A DNA stretch of 64,000 bases, from positions 16,405,045 to 16,469,044 of the forward strand of contig LS997566.1 of the NCBI GenBank assembly GCA_000469685.2, written 5' to 3'. Origin of the DNA: Haemonchus contortus (Eukaryota > Nematoda > Chromadorea > Rhabditida > Trichostrongylidae). The position numbers were made by a program, and so were the translations under genes. The notes under the pieces are model-generated. The model was not told the DNA's origin. It was given only the letters and a program-made list of their open reading frames with translations, and did not search any database. Positions 46,834-60,263 of this stretch are shown here, piece by piece (positions within the stretch are counted from its first letter, which is position 1; every line of letters starts with the position of its first letter).

Positions 46834-49750
46834 CAGTGAATTTCGGAAAGAGTTGTAATCCTATTACCAGCCTTCTTTACCATAACTACCCTTCAATTGT
46901 AAGAGAAAAAGCCCAATTCAGCTAACTCATAAATAAAATGAAAACAACAGCGAGTTATCTCCCATTTTTAGCACTCTTTCAGGCCATGTGTAAGCAATCG
47001 TAAGCGGAGTAACTGGGCCATTTGATGAGATTAAAAATCAGGCGATACCCCAATTAGCTTTCTCATTAAATGGTTCAACCCGAAGAATTATTATGTCTGT
47101 GACCCAGCATAATTTTCGAGCTGATTATTGCTTCCTTGAAAGGGTCGTCAACTTCCGATCAGCCCTGAGGAGTCGGCTCCCAGACAGGAACACGGAGGAT
47201 CTGCCTCATATGTACAGAAGTGGATCACCAAAGCTGAATGAAAGTCGTGTCCCGGGCTTTACAGTATGTAGATCGCCTAAGCATGGCACAGTACTTAGGG
47301 GATTTCGACCTCTAACTACTCGTAATGGCCTAGGACGGACAGCCAAATCCAGAGACGGGAAGACCCTAATCTAACAGAGGTGTTAAGCCGAAAATGTGTG
47401 ACTCTGAGTTGTTCGAGGAATTTTCGGGAATCTCCTTGGTTTTTTAGAAAGATGAAAAAGTTATTGGGTCGTATGCTGGAAGCGACGCATTCCTCTATCC
47501 CAGAAAAAGACCTCTTCCAAAATCTAAAACAACGTCAACTCAACCACTGGAAATCTCGGTTAGGTCATCTCACGGACGAAAACTCGTACTTTTCACGAGT
47601 TTCCTTATCATTACACAGCGTATTTCACGTAATCACTGATGTAGTTCTCACATGATTGAAACCAAGTACTGAGGCCCTTATAACGTGCACACTTCCCTCA
47701 TCACTACACAGCGTACTGCTTGCTATGTGGGCACATTTTCACACAGTGTACCCGAGAAAGCAAATCAGATTTTGGTGCCCGGGTCCGCATTAGCGTTATT
47801 AGCCGGAGGATGGCAACGGAGCCATCTTAGACTCGCTGTTAGTCGCCATGAGGCGACTAATTGACATCGAACCTCCACTGGTCGTCATAAAGGCATCAGT
47901 TCATCCGAAAAAAAAGAAGAAAGCATCGCGGAGAGCTATTGCCACAGGAATGTCCTCAGCAATCAAATAGCTATTAACGAATGCCATGGAAAAGCTGTAG
48001 GAAGCCAGCAATCTTGCTGCGCACTCTGAACCTGATCAAGGGTAAAGTTTTTGTTGTTGATTAATCACTTTGTCTTGATTTCCTTCGTGGTCAGATTCCA
48101 GTTAAATGATACATAGCAAGTTATCTCCCATTACGGTATCACACAAATAAAAAGTGAATAAATAAAAATGAGTCTACAATAATTGAAACTACTGGGGAAT
48201 CGAAAACCAATTCAGGGCCTATGTACCCTCTTTCAAGGGTCATGGGCCCATTCCTGCTTGGAGAGTTGGGGTTTCTGAGCAACCTAGATGTGCGCAGGAG
48301 ATTCGAACCCATTACCTGGTATTCAAGAACAAGCTCACGTGTGGCTGTCCAAAGTCACAAAAAAGTCCAAAAATCGCTGCCAGCTGGGCAAGTTTGATAT
48401 CTTGACTTAGACGTGAGGTAAGTCGGGCAGAAGTCGGCTAAGGGGCCGACGCATGCTCCCCTAATCCATGAATTGGCGCCGTTGCTCTGCAGTGTTGTCG
48501 ACATGGCACAATGGATTGCGGGAAGTCTTCATCTTCAAAATGATGGGTAGAACTTCTCCATAGGAATTGAGGTACCAGTAGTTCAAGAAAAAGTAGTATA
48601 GACTAGAACCATGGCCTCGGATATCATTTGAAGTAGCCATTAAAATAGATATGTGTGGTATGAGTAGAGAGCCAATAGAAGCAAAAAAAGATTGAAAACA
48701 ACAAACGGCAAAAAATAGACGGTAAAATTGACTGCGAAATTTTTTTTAGTCAGTTTTTGCTGGTCAAGCATTTTATGAGTTACCATTCGTACCACCGGAA
48801 TGAAAGTCTTATTTGAAAAAGCAACTACTCGAATGATATTTCAACTGCTTAATTTCACTGCAACGGGTATGAGGCTTGTAATCGTAATAGAAGTTGGGCG
48901 GGTAATAAACTAAATTGTTCAAAAAAAAATAGGACCCCAGTGATTTTTTTTCATTTTACAGATAGATTTATTTTTGTAGCAGGAAGTTAAAGAGCTATAT
49001 GAGAAATGTAAAGCTTATGTCTAGCGCTAGTGTGGGGCAGTTAGGCGGAACATACCAGAACCAACTTAATATCAAGAAGAACTGTAAAAACGATGTCGCA
49101 AAAGTGATTGTGGTCTCAGAATGGAACTATTGGGACTCCTTCGAATGGGTTTACTCCCCAAGATGAAAACAATCATAACTCAGTTACTGGGAGCCTCTAA
49201 GAGATCGCCTGACGGCTCCTCAAAATACACAACAACAACGACAAGAGCAGCCGAAATTTGAAATACCACGAAGACAGTTCACCGATAAAACTTCTTGGGC
49301 TGGGTCTGGGATGTTGTTGACTGTGGCAAAAGTGAGGCAAAGGTGAGTTTTGAGAACTGAATGCAACAGATCAAATCGTCGAAGAAGTAACGAAGATGGA
49401 GGTGCTGTAGAGGAACTACTTTGGCAGCTATTAGGGTTACCTAGATATCTTTTCGTGTTGCTCTAATTACCGGTTACGGTTGGTTCCACAAATGGAGAAC
49501 GTGGGGTGTAAGTAAGCGTCGTATTTGGTAATTGCCGAGATTCGATCTGCGATGAATTCTTAGTTCCGAATACTTTACAAATATTGCATAGAAAATAAGA
49601 CGCTCATGGTCAGATTTAGGTAATACTTTGCTGGTCGTTAGTAGTTAAGATGGTGAAGCTAAACAAGGGTAGAGCATTTCTATCCAGATGCACTGCTGGG
49701 TGGTGTTCTACACATCGTTCTCATTGAGATCTAAACTACAGTGAAGAGTT

Positions 49751-49760
49751 GGGGGGGGGG
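49751..49760. repeat. Homopolymer run of 10 G
   Basis: Uninterrupted G10 on the plus strand. Confidence 0.95.
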
Positions 49761-50360
49761 ATAGAATTTGAAATTATTTGTCTGATCAAGTTCAGAAATC
49801 TCTCCCCCTGCAAGACAATGCTTTTCAGGTGCAAAATGACGCCTTCGTGATGACTTTCTCTTTTTCTGGAGCACTTAATCGAGAACGCATCCAACTCAGT
49901 AAAGGACGTCTTTAGCAAAATGAGCAGCTTTACAGGAGCCCTCTGGATAACGGGTGCAAAGAAAAATGTTCATGGGTTCTGTAAAAATTTATTTGCCAGC
50001 AGAAAGTGCCACATTAGCAGAAGACGCCATCTTACACCCACGACCACGTGGGTCATCCAAAGCCGAGCCCACAGGTCCTCCGTCTCTCCCTCGCTTTGAT
50101 CATAAAGTACAAAACAAACAAAACAAGGAACTTGAGTCCATCTCCGGAAAACATCACTTAGGGAGAACGCACATCTGAACGTCTCCAATGACAAAGCGCT
50201 TCTCGGACGTCTTAATCGACTAGCAGGCCTTCAGCCCTTTTTTGGATATTCATCATTGTTACCCATAGATTTTTGCAAATTGTGCTCGAAGCTGGTATGC
50301 CTACTCTGCAGAAGCACTTTGGAAGCTCACTAATTGCTTCTATTCTCTTTTCCCTGTCAG

Positions 50361-50585
50361 GCCTTTTTTTGCGTAGAGAGAGTCAATGGGTTAAGGATTA
50401 TCTGCAGACCATGCATCCCGGGTGTTAAAGTGCAGAGTTCAAGTGCATCAGCTATACCCTCACCCACCCGGTCGGTTCAAGCGGCAGATCAGCTGCATTC
50501 AGATGAACTGGCACTAAAACGTCGCTATTATGTATCTCATTACACACAATCGTTGACGCTAGCACGAATAAACTGTCGCTCGTAA
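50361..50585 (+). CDS. Isolated terminal-exon-like open stretch
   Basis: A strong polypyrimidine tract and acceptor (TCTTTTCCCTGTCAG) is followed by 74 open codons and a TAA. The reading includes SVQAADQLHSDELALK and ends LARINCRS. No domain is recognised and no upstream exon with a matching donor was found. The opposite strand is also open across most of it. It could be the last exon of a decayed or long-intron gene, or chance. Confidence 0.2.
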   Translation, partial: AFFCVERVNGLRIICRPCIPGVKVQSSSASAIPSPTRSVQAADQLHSDELALKRRYYVSHYTQSLTLARINCRS

Positions 50586-53500
50586 AAGTCGTCTTAACTG
50601 CTTCGCAATTGCTCACTGCCCATCGTGCAATCCACATCCAGCTCAGGTCTACACGTTACATGTGGGAGAGGGATGGGGATGAAAAATGGGATGATTTGCT
50701 GTATAATATTAGAGCTTCAAGATCCAGTATTTTACCGTTCTGGATTATTGATTGATTCCTGTGGCGTTGACGAGTTCCAGCAGGTTGTGCCAAGCATTTT
50801 GATTCTCTTCCCATTCGTGGAAGTATTTGATTGGGCATAGGACACAAGTATGATTCCCTCAAAATTAGATACCGTACAAAGTCCTTAACAACTTCTGTAG
50901 TAGCAGATGATTGATTAGCGGATATCGTTTTATTTTGCCTGTAGTGGGGAGCACGAATTTACCTAATCCCCTTCCATGTTCCCGAATGAGGTGTGTTCCT
51001 TTGTAACTTATGAAAAATATTTTCTATATCCTTCTTACTGGGAACCTTCACGCAAATCTACTGGTACTACATCATTGTGAGAACAAAACGGACCCCTGAA
51101 GGCATTTTAGGTTTTCAAAGCTGTTTCTATCTAAAAAAAAAGCAACTGAAGGTCCTCCGAAGCAGAATAAGCAGACGACTGCGATAATTTAGAATTGATG
51201 TACGCCATCAGTTTTGCAAGCAGGCGTGAAAAGCGATTTGGACCAGTTACATTAAATTATACAACCCGGTGGATAAATATACTCTTCAGACCTTTGTAGT
51301 TATTGAGCGGCAGTGAATTCACTTCTGCCTGTGGTCTTTTGTAATATCGCATATTCTCATTAGGTATCTTATAACACGTACAACAAGAACTCGAGTCAAA
51401 ACACCTAACAGAATTCCAGTTTTCCAGGTAGAGGACAGCATTTCCGGCTCTTGGTAACCAAAGAGCCGACACATATGAAGGATCAGCAAGTCAATAAAAT
51501 CCTAAGGCCGCAAAGTGCTGGCTCTGGATCTTTACAGAGGCTAGGGACCATATTGAAGCCCATCGGAAGGCGTCAAAGAATGCTTCACTGCCACCTCAAT
51601 GTCGTAGAATGCACATGACAAGTGATAGTGAAGGTAAGGGGTACAGTTAACCACGAAAGTAACCGCTATCGTTTATATCAGGGTTTTCCCCAAGCACGCA
51701 TAGGGGAAAGAATAGCATTCATAAGCTCTATACCATTGGTAGAATATGTATAACTGTGAGAACCCTACAACTTAAAAAGGAATTCAAATACATGGCTCAT
51801 TCTCGACAAGAGTGAACTGACGTCAATAATTGACTTTATTGCTAAACGAATTCCTGATTCAATACCGTCAGCACCCTTGATGTGACGGTTCACGCAGTAT
51901 ATGGCGTCATCCGAATATGGTGCATACCAATTGTGCCAAATAGCCGCTTCTATACTAATCATGCCTTTCCCTCCTTCTATTGGGAGGCCTAGGGTGGTGC
52001 ATGTTCCGTTTGGAAGAGCAAAGAAAGCTCAAACCTGACGTATACATGCCTTAAAGGACAAACGGTCCATCAGTCACTCTCGTCTCGAGGCGTTGCATCG
52101 ATCATTTACACCCAAGCGATAAGAAACCGACAGGAACACCTTCGCTACATGGCCCACAAAGCAACGTCGCTTGCATAACTGGGCTGGTGGGGAGAAACTC
52201 GAAGAATCTGGGCGAAGTAGATTGTTTTTTGACAGTGAATTGACACAAAAACAGAAAAACCGCTTATGACTAATCTGTCATTCGAAAAAGGCCTAACATT
52301 TTACCTCCACTGGGAGCCGTAAAGAGATTTGTCTGTGTCTCTTCGGAAGGAACAGGGGAATGATGATGAAGGCTTGTCTAAGTGCTCTAAAGGGGGTGAG
52401 GGGTACTCATTCCCTGAACTGCGTAGGTGTAATGCATCGCTTTCTAATCATTACACAATTTCTGCTCTGATCAGCTGTAAGGGAGGCTGTTAGATTGTCT
52501 AAAAACATCGGTGAAGTAGCGCATCAAAGCCTTGAGCATTCCATCAGATTTTCTTGACTGGATGACGACATTGTTTCGGTTTCTATTCGAACGTTGTTAC
52601 TGCGTTTAGGCTGACGAATATAGGGAGGTCACCTCATAAGACTAAATACAATTACACTTTCATGGACTGATTGTCACAAGCCACCCACACCTTCGAACCC
52701 CAAACGGACTCTATCAACATCAACCGATGTTTGCCTTACGGTAACCGATTCCGGTACAATGCAGTAAGACTAATGACCAGGTATCCATAGTAGCTCAAGC
52801 GGTGTCTTACAGATACGGTAACCACTCTTATGAAGTTACGTTAAAAAATATCTAGGTCGAAAAAATAAGTCGAAAATATGGGGAAAATGGGAATTAACGG
52901 AGAAGCACGAAAAATTGTGTTGGCGAAGGTTGGTGTAAGGCTTCAGAATGTAACCTCCTGCTGAATGGTGGGGACAACGGGTTGAAAGGTCAGCACATAG
53001 AGCCTGCTTTCAAAAATCGCCCTTCACGTACAGTCCTTTTTAACTAGGCCTCCTTCTCCCACACTGGCCTAGACGGAACACCAAAGGGGTCGGTCGATTG
53101 ATCATCTAGCCATAAACGTGCCAGCATGCGGTCTCTTTTATTACGGTAATATCTATGATTGGAATCACTTCAGAAAATTCTTTGGCTCCTGCTACGTACA
53201 ACTAAAGACGGTGGGTATTTTTTTTAATTTTATAATACATTCTATGCACAGGAGATGGACATTCTGAACGTTCCGCTGCTGAGAGATCAATACCTCACAA
53301 TCCCACATGTTTCGTTGTGCTGTCGCATAGGTATGTGACTACGAGGCGGTTCGAAAAATGAAATCATATTCAGCTATATCAGAAAAACGATCTCTCACCT
53401 TCGAACGGTGGGTGGTTCGTCTCATATCAAGTGGGTTCCTCTACTGTCTAATATCCATTTCTGAGAATTTATTTTACATTCAGTTCATCAATTTCCGTCA

Positions 53501-54993
53501 TACTCTGTGTTCCAGATAAACACCATCGGTTTGTTCCTCCCGAAACAGACTCATATCGAATATAATGGGATGACTGAGCCATTCTAGCCATAAAAATGCC
53601 TCGAAAATGGCATAATTCCGAGCAATTCTACCACGCTGATCGACTACTTCACCCAAGCAATTGAGCTGGGAACGATAAAGGTGAATAAAGGTGAACAATC
53701 ATCATAGCATACGTCTCTCAAATGTCCAGAAACAGCAGCCATCATTCATCGACTAAGCTCCACGGTAACTCCGAGAAACTCGTCTACTTGCGTGCTTAAC
53801 TCTCACTTACTCTCTCCGTTCTTAAATGTCCCGATGTGGTTTTTCTTATCCAAATGGGTACCCACACAATGTTGAAGCCCCATGCCGTCCTTCATTGTAA
53901 ATTTTGATCACCCTCAACATACTGCGGGAGCTACTACGGAGACATGTTTACTAGATTTACTGCGTGGTATCGAAATTCAAAGAAACTGAGACGATATCTG
54001 TTCGAACAACTGGAAATTGATGGTAAATTGGTAGGCCTAAATGCCTTTGCATGAGCCACGCATCCGTCTTCTGCTAATATTACTTCAGACATTTGAGCAT
54101 TTGTTTTGATGTTCAAGAAGTCTTAAGCTCCTACCCGGACAAGTCCTCCACCACCATGACATCATGGGATGCAGGGGAAGTTTAGCTGGTCTGGGTGGAG
54201 TCTCATGAAGATGAGGTATCAGCGACAACTGTACCATCTCCACCTTTTGCAACTTCGATTGAGTTGTAGTCCGTGCAAATTATGGCAGTAGAGGGTATGA
54301 CCAAGTAAACGATCTAAGCAACCTCTTTGAAAACTTATCCACAAAGGCAGGCGTCATTTAAGGTCATTGGGGTGAACTAAGAGTAGATTCCCTCCGAATA
54401 TGAAAGTGCGCAGAGCAAGGACGGCTCTTTTGACGTCATCTATGGCTTTCATTGGGCATATGCGAGGGCCAAGCAACGGAATGGATGTAACTAGGGACAA
54501 ACGGCGATTCGCTAGCATCAACAAAAAGCTGGACGCTGCCAAGTTATCGAAATTTCAATGAATTCCTGAAAATTCTCGAGTGAAAGAGACTGAACACCAG
54601 CGTGATTCATGGGAAGAAGTCCAGACATTGGTTGTGCTCTTTAGGCCCCTCATCCTTTTGTGGAAGTATGCAGTAGCAGAATATTCAATACGACAAACAT
54701 AAAGCACGCTAAGACCCCTTTAACAGGGAATGAGGAGCCGGTATGGCCATCCGCATAAAATCTCCACTGAGTTTAGCCCTACTTGGGTAAAACAGAGGAG
54801 GTTACAAGCAGCTCCAAGCTCTTTCATGAGTACAGGTAAGAAGTTGATAACGATATTCAGAGTCAATCAGCTTTTCTTTACTTTCCCCGGGCATTCTCGA
54901 GTGCTCCGGACAAATTCGTGGCGAAATAGCCTCACAGAGTGAGATAGGGATTATGTGTCCATTGGGAGCCTTCTATTTCTATTCCTGAACCAG

Positions 54994-55125
54994 GCGAGCG
55001 GTAGACGTAACCTTGCTTTGTTGGTTTCTCCGGTAAAGCGAAATCGAAGTCGGGAACGTCTGCTGAACAAAATGCGCGAAAGTGTCGCCGCCGAAAGGAA
55101 GCAGCAGCCTGAATTCGTCGAATAA
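54994..55125 (+). CDS. Exon-like stretch open on both strands
   Basis: After CTTCTATTTCTATTCCTGAACCAG there are 43 open codons and a TAA, with a charged C-terminal reading RSRERLLNKMRESVA and AERKQQPEFVE. The minus strand is also open here and reads protein-like (DVPDFDFALPEKPTKQ), after an ATTCAG acceptor. The two readings cannot both be the coding one. The strand is undecided and no partner exon is established. Confidence 0.2.
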   Translation, partial: ASGRRNLALLVSPVKRNRSRERLLNKMRESVAAERKQQPEFVE

Positions 55126-57069
55126 TTCATTACCTTCGCGCTCTCAGTAGCTCGTACCGCATTCTCAACGATTCTGAACGCTTACTCAACTCTCAATTTT
55201 CCAGGGTATCAAAGTAAACATAAACAAATTTAGGAATCTCTGACGTATCTTTGAAGCTGAATGTTTACATCAGTTGGTTGTATCAAATCCGCTTCATTTG
55301 TAATCCAGTGTGATAAACTGCACTCACACAGATGTCCCTGTCTGATTGACGCAGAAGCCAGTGGCTCAGAAAGTTTTTCAGGAGTTTTCACTTCTTGCAT
55401 GCCCTAGCTGCATTATAATTGAAGATCTCAGAGTTCGACTAGCAGCCAATCGAAATGGGAAAGAAACTCGAGAGTTATCAACCAGACAGAGTGCTCTGAA
55501 GGGAGCTTCTCGGAATTGTGAAGCAAAAGCAGCGACCTTCTACGACTGGGAGGGGAATTGGACGCCAAATCAACCGAATGGGTTGTCAGTGGAAATGAAC
55601 TTGAAGAATTGGATTGAATTGTGATAAGGTCAGAAGTACAGAAAAAAATTCAACGAAAGGTGGTAAGGAAAGGGTACTAGAAACCAAGAAATTTGGAAAT
55701 GCTACTCATTCTTGAGGACTACGAAAGAGGATGTATATGCACATCATATGTTGGGAAAATATTGAAATACAGAAAAAAAAAACCAAAGTAATTAATGGTA
55801 GCAGGCCTTCACAGTAAGGCAGGACACGCCACGCAAATGTCTCCAATAGATATCAAATCAATTAATCAACCAGGATAAGCACAATATAGTATGTTGTTGT
55901 AATGGATGTGATTTTTTGTTGTGATGGACTTGGAGATATGACCCTGAACAACCATGGAAGCAGTCTTCGAAACCCGGAAAAGCAATAGGTCTGTTGGGTT
56001 CGAAGTGGGATCCGCTACTATGGGTTGTGAAATGCTACCTTCCACATTCAAATCCTGATTTGCATAGTCTACTTGAATCCAATATTCACCAAATAAGCCA
56101 CAAGTGACGAAGAGTTGATCTCCGGAATTCTTTTGAAAAGCACAAAAAATTAGAAGCATCCACATAAAAAACTCAAAATGAAAAACATTATTGAATCATG
56201 TAAGAAGAAGTACCGCAAGACGGGGCACAGGAAGAACCACAAAACACGGTAATCAAATCTATCTGACCTCAACTCCTCGACTTCTTTAAGGTTGTGCAAT
56301 GAGGGTGGTGAGCTTGGGGGCCCGATACTGGGTGCCGTCGATGGACGATGTTGTATGTATAGCGGATTTAACATTTTACGTAATCATGAACAATGAAGGC
56401 AGCCGCACGAATACACGCCCGCCCCTGTTCAGGTTAAATAAAGACGCCCAGAGCGTCAATGAGGAGGAATACAGCGGAGGCAGAGGTGAAAAAACAAAAT
56501 GGGGGCTAGTACTAAAGTATAATCAATCAACTAGCACATATGAAATGAGACGTTGATGACCAGTCCGAATTCAGGTTTGTAGTAGTATGAAGACGTGTGT
56601 TCGTCGTCTTGAGGTCGACAAGTCGAGGCAGTTGCAGAGGCCGGTGGGGGCGGAGCCAAGCTGGCCCTACGCACTTCCCTTCCTCCCCCGGGGACGTCCT
56701 GCTGTTAACGCCCAACGGACAAACCACACGACCCCGCCCTTCTTCACATGTTTCTCGGGACATGACTGCAGTTTCTGTAGCACTCAAAGTTTTGCCCAGT
56801 ATCATGACCACGTGCGACTTACCACCCCTTGCCTTCCCATTTCCATGATTGTTCTTGGAGGTAGTACCAACCAATACCGTAATAAAGGAGCACAGGACTA
56901 CCTTTCAGAAGGCAAGATGGTAGGTTACAGCCCTGTTTTTCGGAGTGCGTCATGCATTGGCTGTGTTTGCGGTATAAAAGAGTCATTTACATGAGAATTG
57001 GTCTAACACACATGAGTGCAAAGCCAGACTTCATGTACCTGTACATCTGCTTTTACTGACTTACACCAG

Positions 57070-57292
57070 TTCGATTTCCGCGGAAAGGTCCCGAATGGAG
57101 ACTGAAGCCTTCCGAGATAGGGCTCGAGAGAAGACTCCTACATCAAGAGCTCTTGGCTGCATCGACTTTGATTCTAAGAACCCAAGTCCCAGAAAACGCT
57201 CCACTTCAATGGAGGAAAGCATCAAGCTAAATCCGAATGATTACCCTTCATTCTACTACCGATTAAATCGGAGTATATCAGGATCCACTTAA
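57070..57292 (+). CDS. Isolated terminal-exon-like open stretch
   Basis: After a weak acceptor (CTTACACCAG) there are 73 open codons to a TAA. The reading is rich in charged residues and Ser and has proline-directed and basophilic sites (AREKTPTSRA, SKNPSPRKRSTSMEE), then ends NDYPSFYYRLNRSISG. This resembles a disordered regulatory tail of a signalling or cytoskeletal protein. No upstream exon was confidently placed, so it is either the 3' exon of a long-intron plus-strand gene or a remnant. Confidence 0.35.
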
Positions 57293-60250
57293 AAGGAACT
57301 TTGTGAAGTACAAAATGACGTTCACCGATGACATAGTGTATCCTCCCTGGCTAATTTAAGAGGAGTACAATTCAATTGGTGAGGCTCGGACAGGAAATCA
57401 ACGTAAGACAGTCACGCAAACTGTTCACGCATTCAGTGTAGGAGCTATTGCCCATCAGAAAATTAGAAAACACTGACATAAGAAGCAGCTGAGCAGACCT
57501 GAAACCATCCTCGATTAAGTTTTTTCCCGTAGTCCGGTACCTGCATTCGATCCCGCTTTGAAATGGAAGCATAGCACCTACGGATGGGATGGGCGGATTG
57601 ATGTTCATCATTTGTTAGCTTCTGCTAGCCGTAGTATAGTTATGAGAGACCCGAACCTGTGGAAAAATGCATTGATCCCTTCTGGTTAACTGGAGAACCG
57701 ATGGATTTCAAATGAGTCCATGCCGTTGCGTTGGCCTAGTATCCTCCTTACGTACGGTTTAGCCTGCTCCAATTCTTTCGATGTGACAAAAATGAATTGC
57801 AGTGAAGCACTATTCTAAGTGGAAGTTGATCGCATGGCTCAATCCAGAATGGGACCGATCAAACGCGGTTCTTTCTTTTCTTCGCCCTTTCCTAATCAGA
57901 CCTTTCTCAAATTGGCAACCTAATACAAACTCAGGACTTATCAAATTGATAGAATCTTCCAGTTTTTGAATGCCGTCATGAGATTCCAAAAAGACACTAA
58001 TCGAGATATGCTAATACTGATGAACGATCAAAAACTCGTCCGTAATTTTTAATTTTCTCCAGTTTTTCGTAAACATAAGCTTTTTTTTAAATGGTAACTC
58101 TGGAGTGATTTTTTCGTTCATTCATGATTATCCTTTTATTGAAAGTCGTTAGAGGAGAAACTCATTGTCGTGCCGATGAGGGAGAAATTGGTCGTCTCTG
58201 TCTGCTTACTTACAGCCACAGTTCATGATCAAATCAGTCTTATACATTACTCCGAAGGATAAATTGCCAATGATGTCCCGGTAGATAGCATTGTAACGGG
58301 GAAATACGGCTGAGAAACAGCGCAGTAAAAGTAAAACTTCGCTTACACCGCTCATCAGCATCAACGGGCTGGATAACAGGACTTTAATAGCCCATGCGAC
58401 ATCATTTTTTAAGTGCGCTTACAGCTCCGCAACTCCCAGTGGATGATCCTCTCAGTGAACGATCTAAAGAACCTGATCTGATCTGAAAGCGTCGTTAAGG
58501 ATAACCGTTTCAGTCTTAACCCACATACGACACGATCATCACTGATTTCTTTTTGCTTAGGAGCAAAAAGAAGGTGTTGAGGGGAAGTGGAAATCTGATC
58601 AGGGAATGACCTTATCAAAGCAATTTTTCCTCGATACCGTGGCTCGAACCAAATCTGAACGCTATTCAGCGGAACAGAATTGGTCCATTTGGTGAATTCA
58701 ACGTAAGTCAACGTTTCGAAATCCGTGCTATTTTATGTTTGGGAAGGGGTGACCCCATTGTTCAACCTTTCTGTAAGGTTTTCGAGAAGAAAAACGACAA
58801 TGAGCTTCAAATAGAACTGAAGCTCCTGTTTATTTTTAGAGCAATCCATTCTGCTGAGAAGGAAGAAGGCAATTTTTCAAATTCGAGTAAAGAATGTTGG
58901 TACGGTTGGCTTGTATTTATAAAAAACAACTAGAATTTCAAATTATTATTCTTGGATTTTAAATTGATTTTTATTCAACCAAAAGTCATGAAATTTGGAC
59001 TAAGCAACGCGTCAGTCCCGTAACTCCTCCTGATCCTCATAGTGTACTCATGAACATATCTCCTTCTTTCAAAAACAGCCTCGGTAGTGCTGCATTCCCG
59101 ATTGGGATCTGCGCAACCTCCCATTCCTGATCTATGCACTTTTTCCTGTGTCCTCTAATCTACAGCCTCCTTCCCGCCTTCTGACGTTTCGGATGCTCAT
59201 GGCGAGGCGGAGATCAGCCAGGCTATAGTTAAACACGAACTTTTTCTGTAGGCTAATTATAACCCGAGCTCCCTGGGTTGGCTGTTACTGGACTTTTCTT
59301 TTGAAATAGAGCGTCTAGTCTACTGCATTCTGGCAGCCAAACGCATGTTGCTAGCCTTTCCATTTCCTGACTTTCCCCTTCTCCCTTGTCTTCTTAGCGA
59401 TATCTCTTCACCAACTTCCCTTTTTCTTCCTCTTCGTTGTGCACCTGCCCTTAAGGGTAGGGCAGCCGACAAAGAATCAGGCTGTGTGTACCCAGGACAT
59501 ATTCCAGTGCAGTGCTATCATTTTTTCCCTGGGGCATGAATGTCCCAATCTGATAAATAGTTCTAGGGGTGAACCTCAACTGGCCAGTCATTGATGATCA
59601 CAGCTGCTGAATGAAATAAACAAAGAAACTGGGAATAAATAAGAAATAATATCAAATATAAGTACATGGAAAAGCTCAGGTGACGCAGCTGTTTCCTCTG
59701 GGCTGCTATTTTCAGTAGAGTACTTCTTGCAGAGCTATTATGATAATGTCTTATTGATTATGTTCTCTCCAAATTCGCCTGGAACTCGTGTTGTCTTCCC
59801 GAACCACCCTTCGACACTGTCCTTATCCAATTCTGACCGCTTTGGGCAAAAAGAACCACAGAGCTGCCAAAGGTACATCATGGTGGCGATTGGTGGCATT
59901 CTCGCGACGAAAACGCGCTGGCAATAGCGATGATGATGAATGGCAGAGGCCGTAACCGCCGTGGTGCGACGTCGTCGTCGCCCTGGGCGTCGTCCTCGAC
60001 TTCCCCGTCAACACGCCTCATTCATCTTCTCTCCACTTCACGGATTTTTTTTCAACGCTGACATAAACGAATGCAGCATTGTGCACTATGGGAAGTACGC
60101 ATGGGAGTTCAAAAAACCAAAAAAAGCTGAAATTCTGGGAAATCAAGAAGGAAAGGTTGGTCGGGCTCACGGAAACGTCGCGCTATTTATAGAAAATAGA
60201 GAAGCTAGAATGCTCACCCGTGAGTAGGATTATGGTGAGCTCCTGTATAT

Positions 60251-60263
60251 CCCCCCCCCCCCC
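60251..60263. repeat. Homopolymer run of 13 C
   Basis: Uninterrupted C13 on the plus strand, just after TATAT. Confidence 0.95.

Larger units (their letters stand above)
45170..57069. other. Gene-poor stretch upstream of the channel exons
   Basis: About 11.9 kb that should contain the channel's promoter and first exon(s) on the minus strand. It holds a SINE pair (46134-46497), a G10 run (49751-49760) and isolated exon-like open stretches near 45250, 45830, 46600-46833, 50361-50585 and 54994-55125. None can be joined into a gene with confidence. Confidence 0.45.

Noticed and set aside
48290..48350. Possible tRNA gene on the minus strand (GGGTTCGAATCTCC)
   Set aside because: The T-stem does not pair properly and no cloverleaf can be drawn; likely another tRNA-derived repeat.
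58207..58730. Fifth copy of the MITE-like family
   Set aside because: One end resembles the family (CCACAGTTCATGATC), but the interior and the far end cannot be aligned convincingly by eye.
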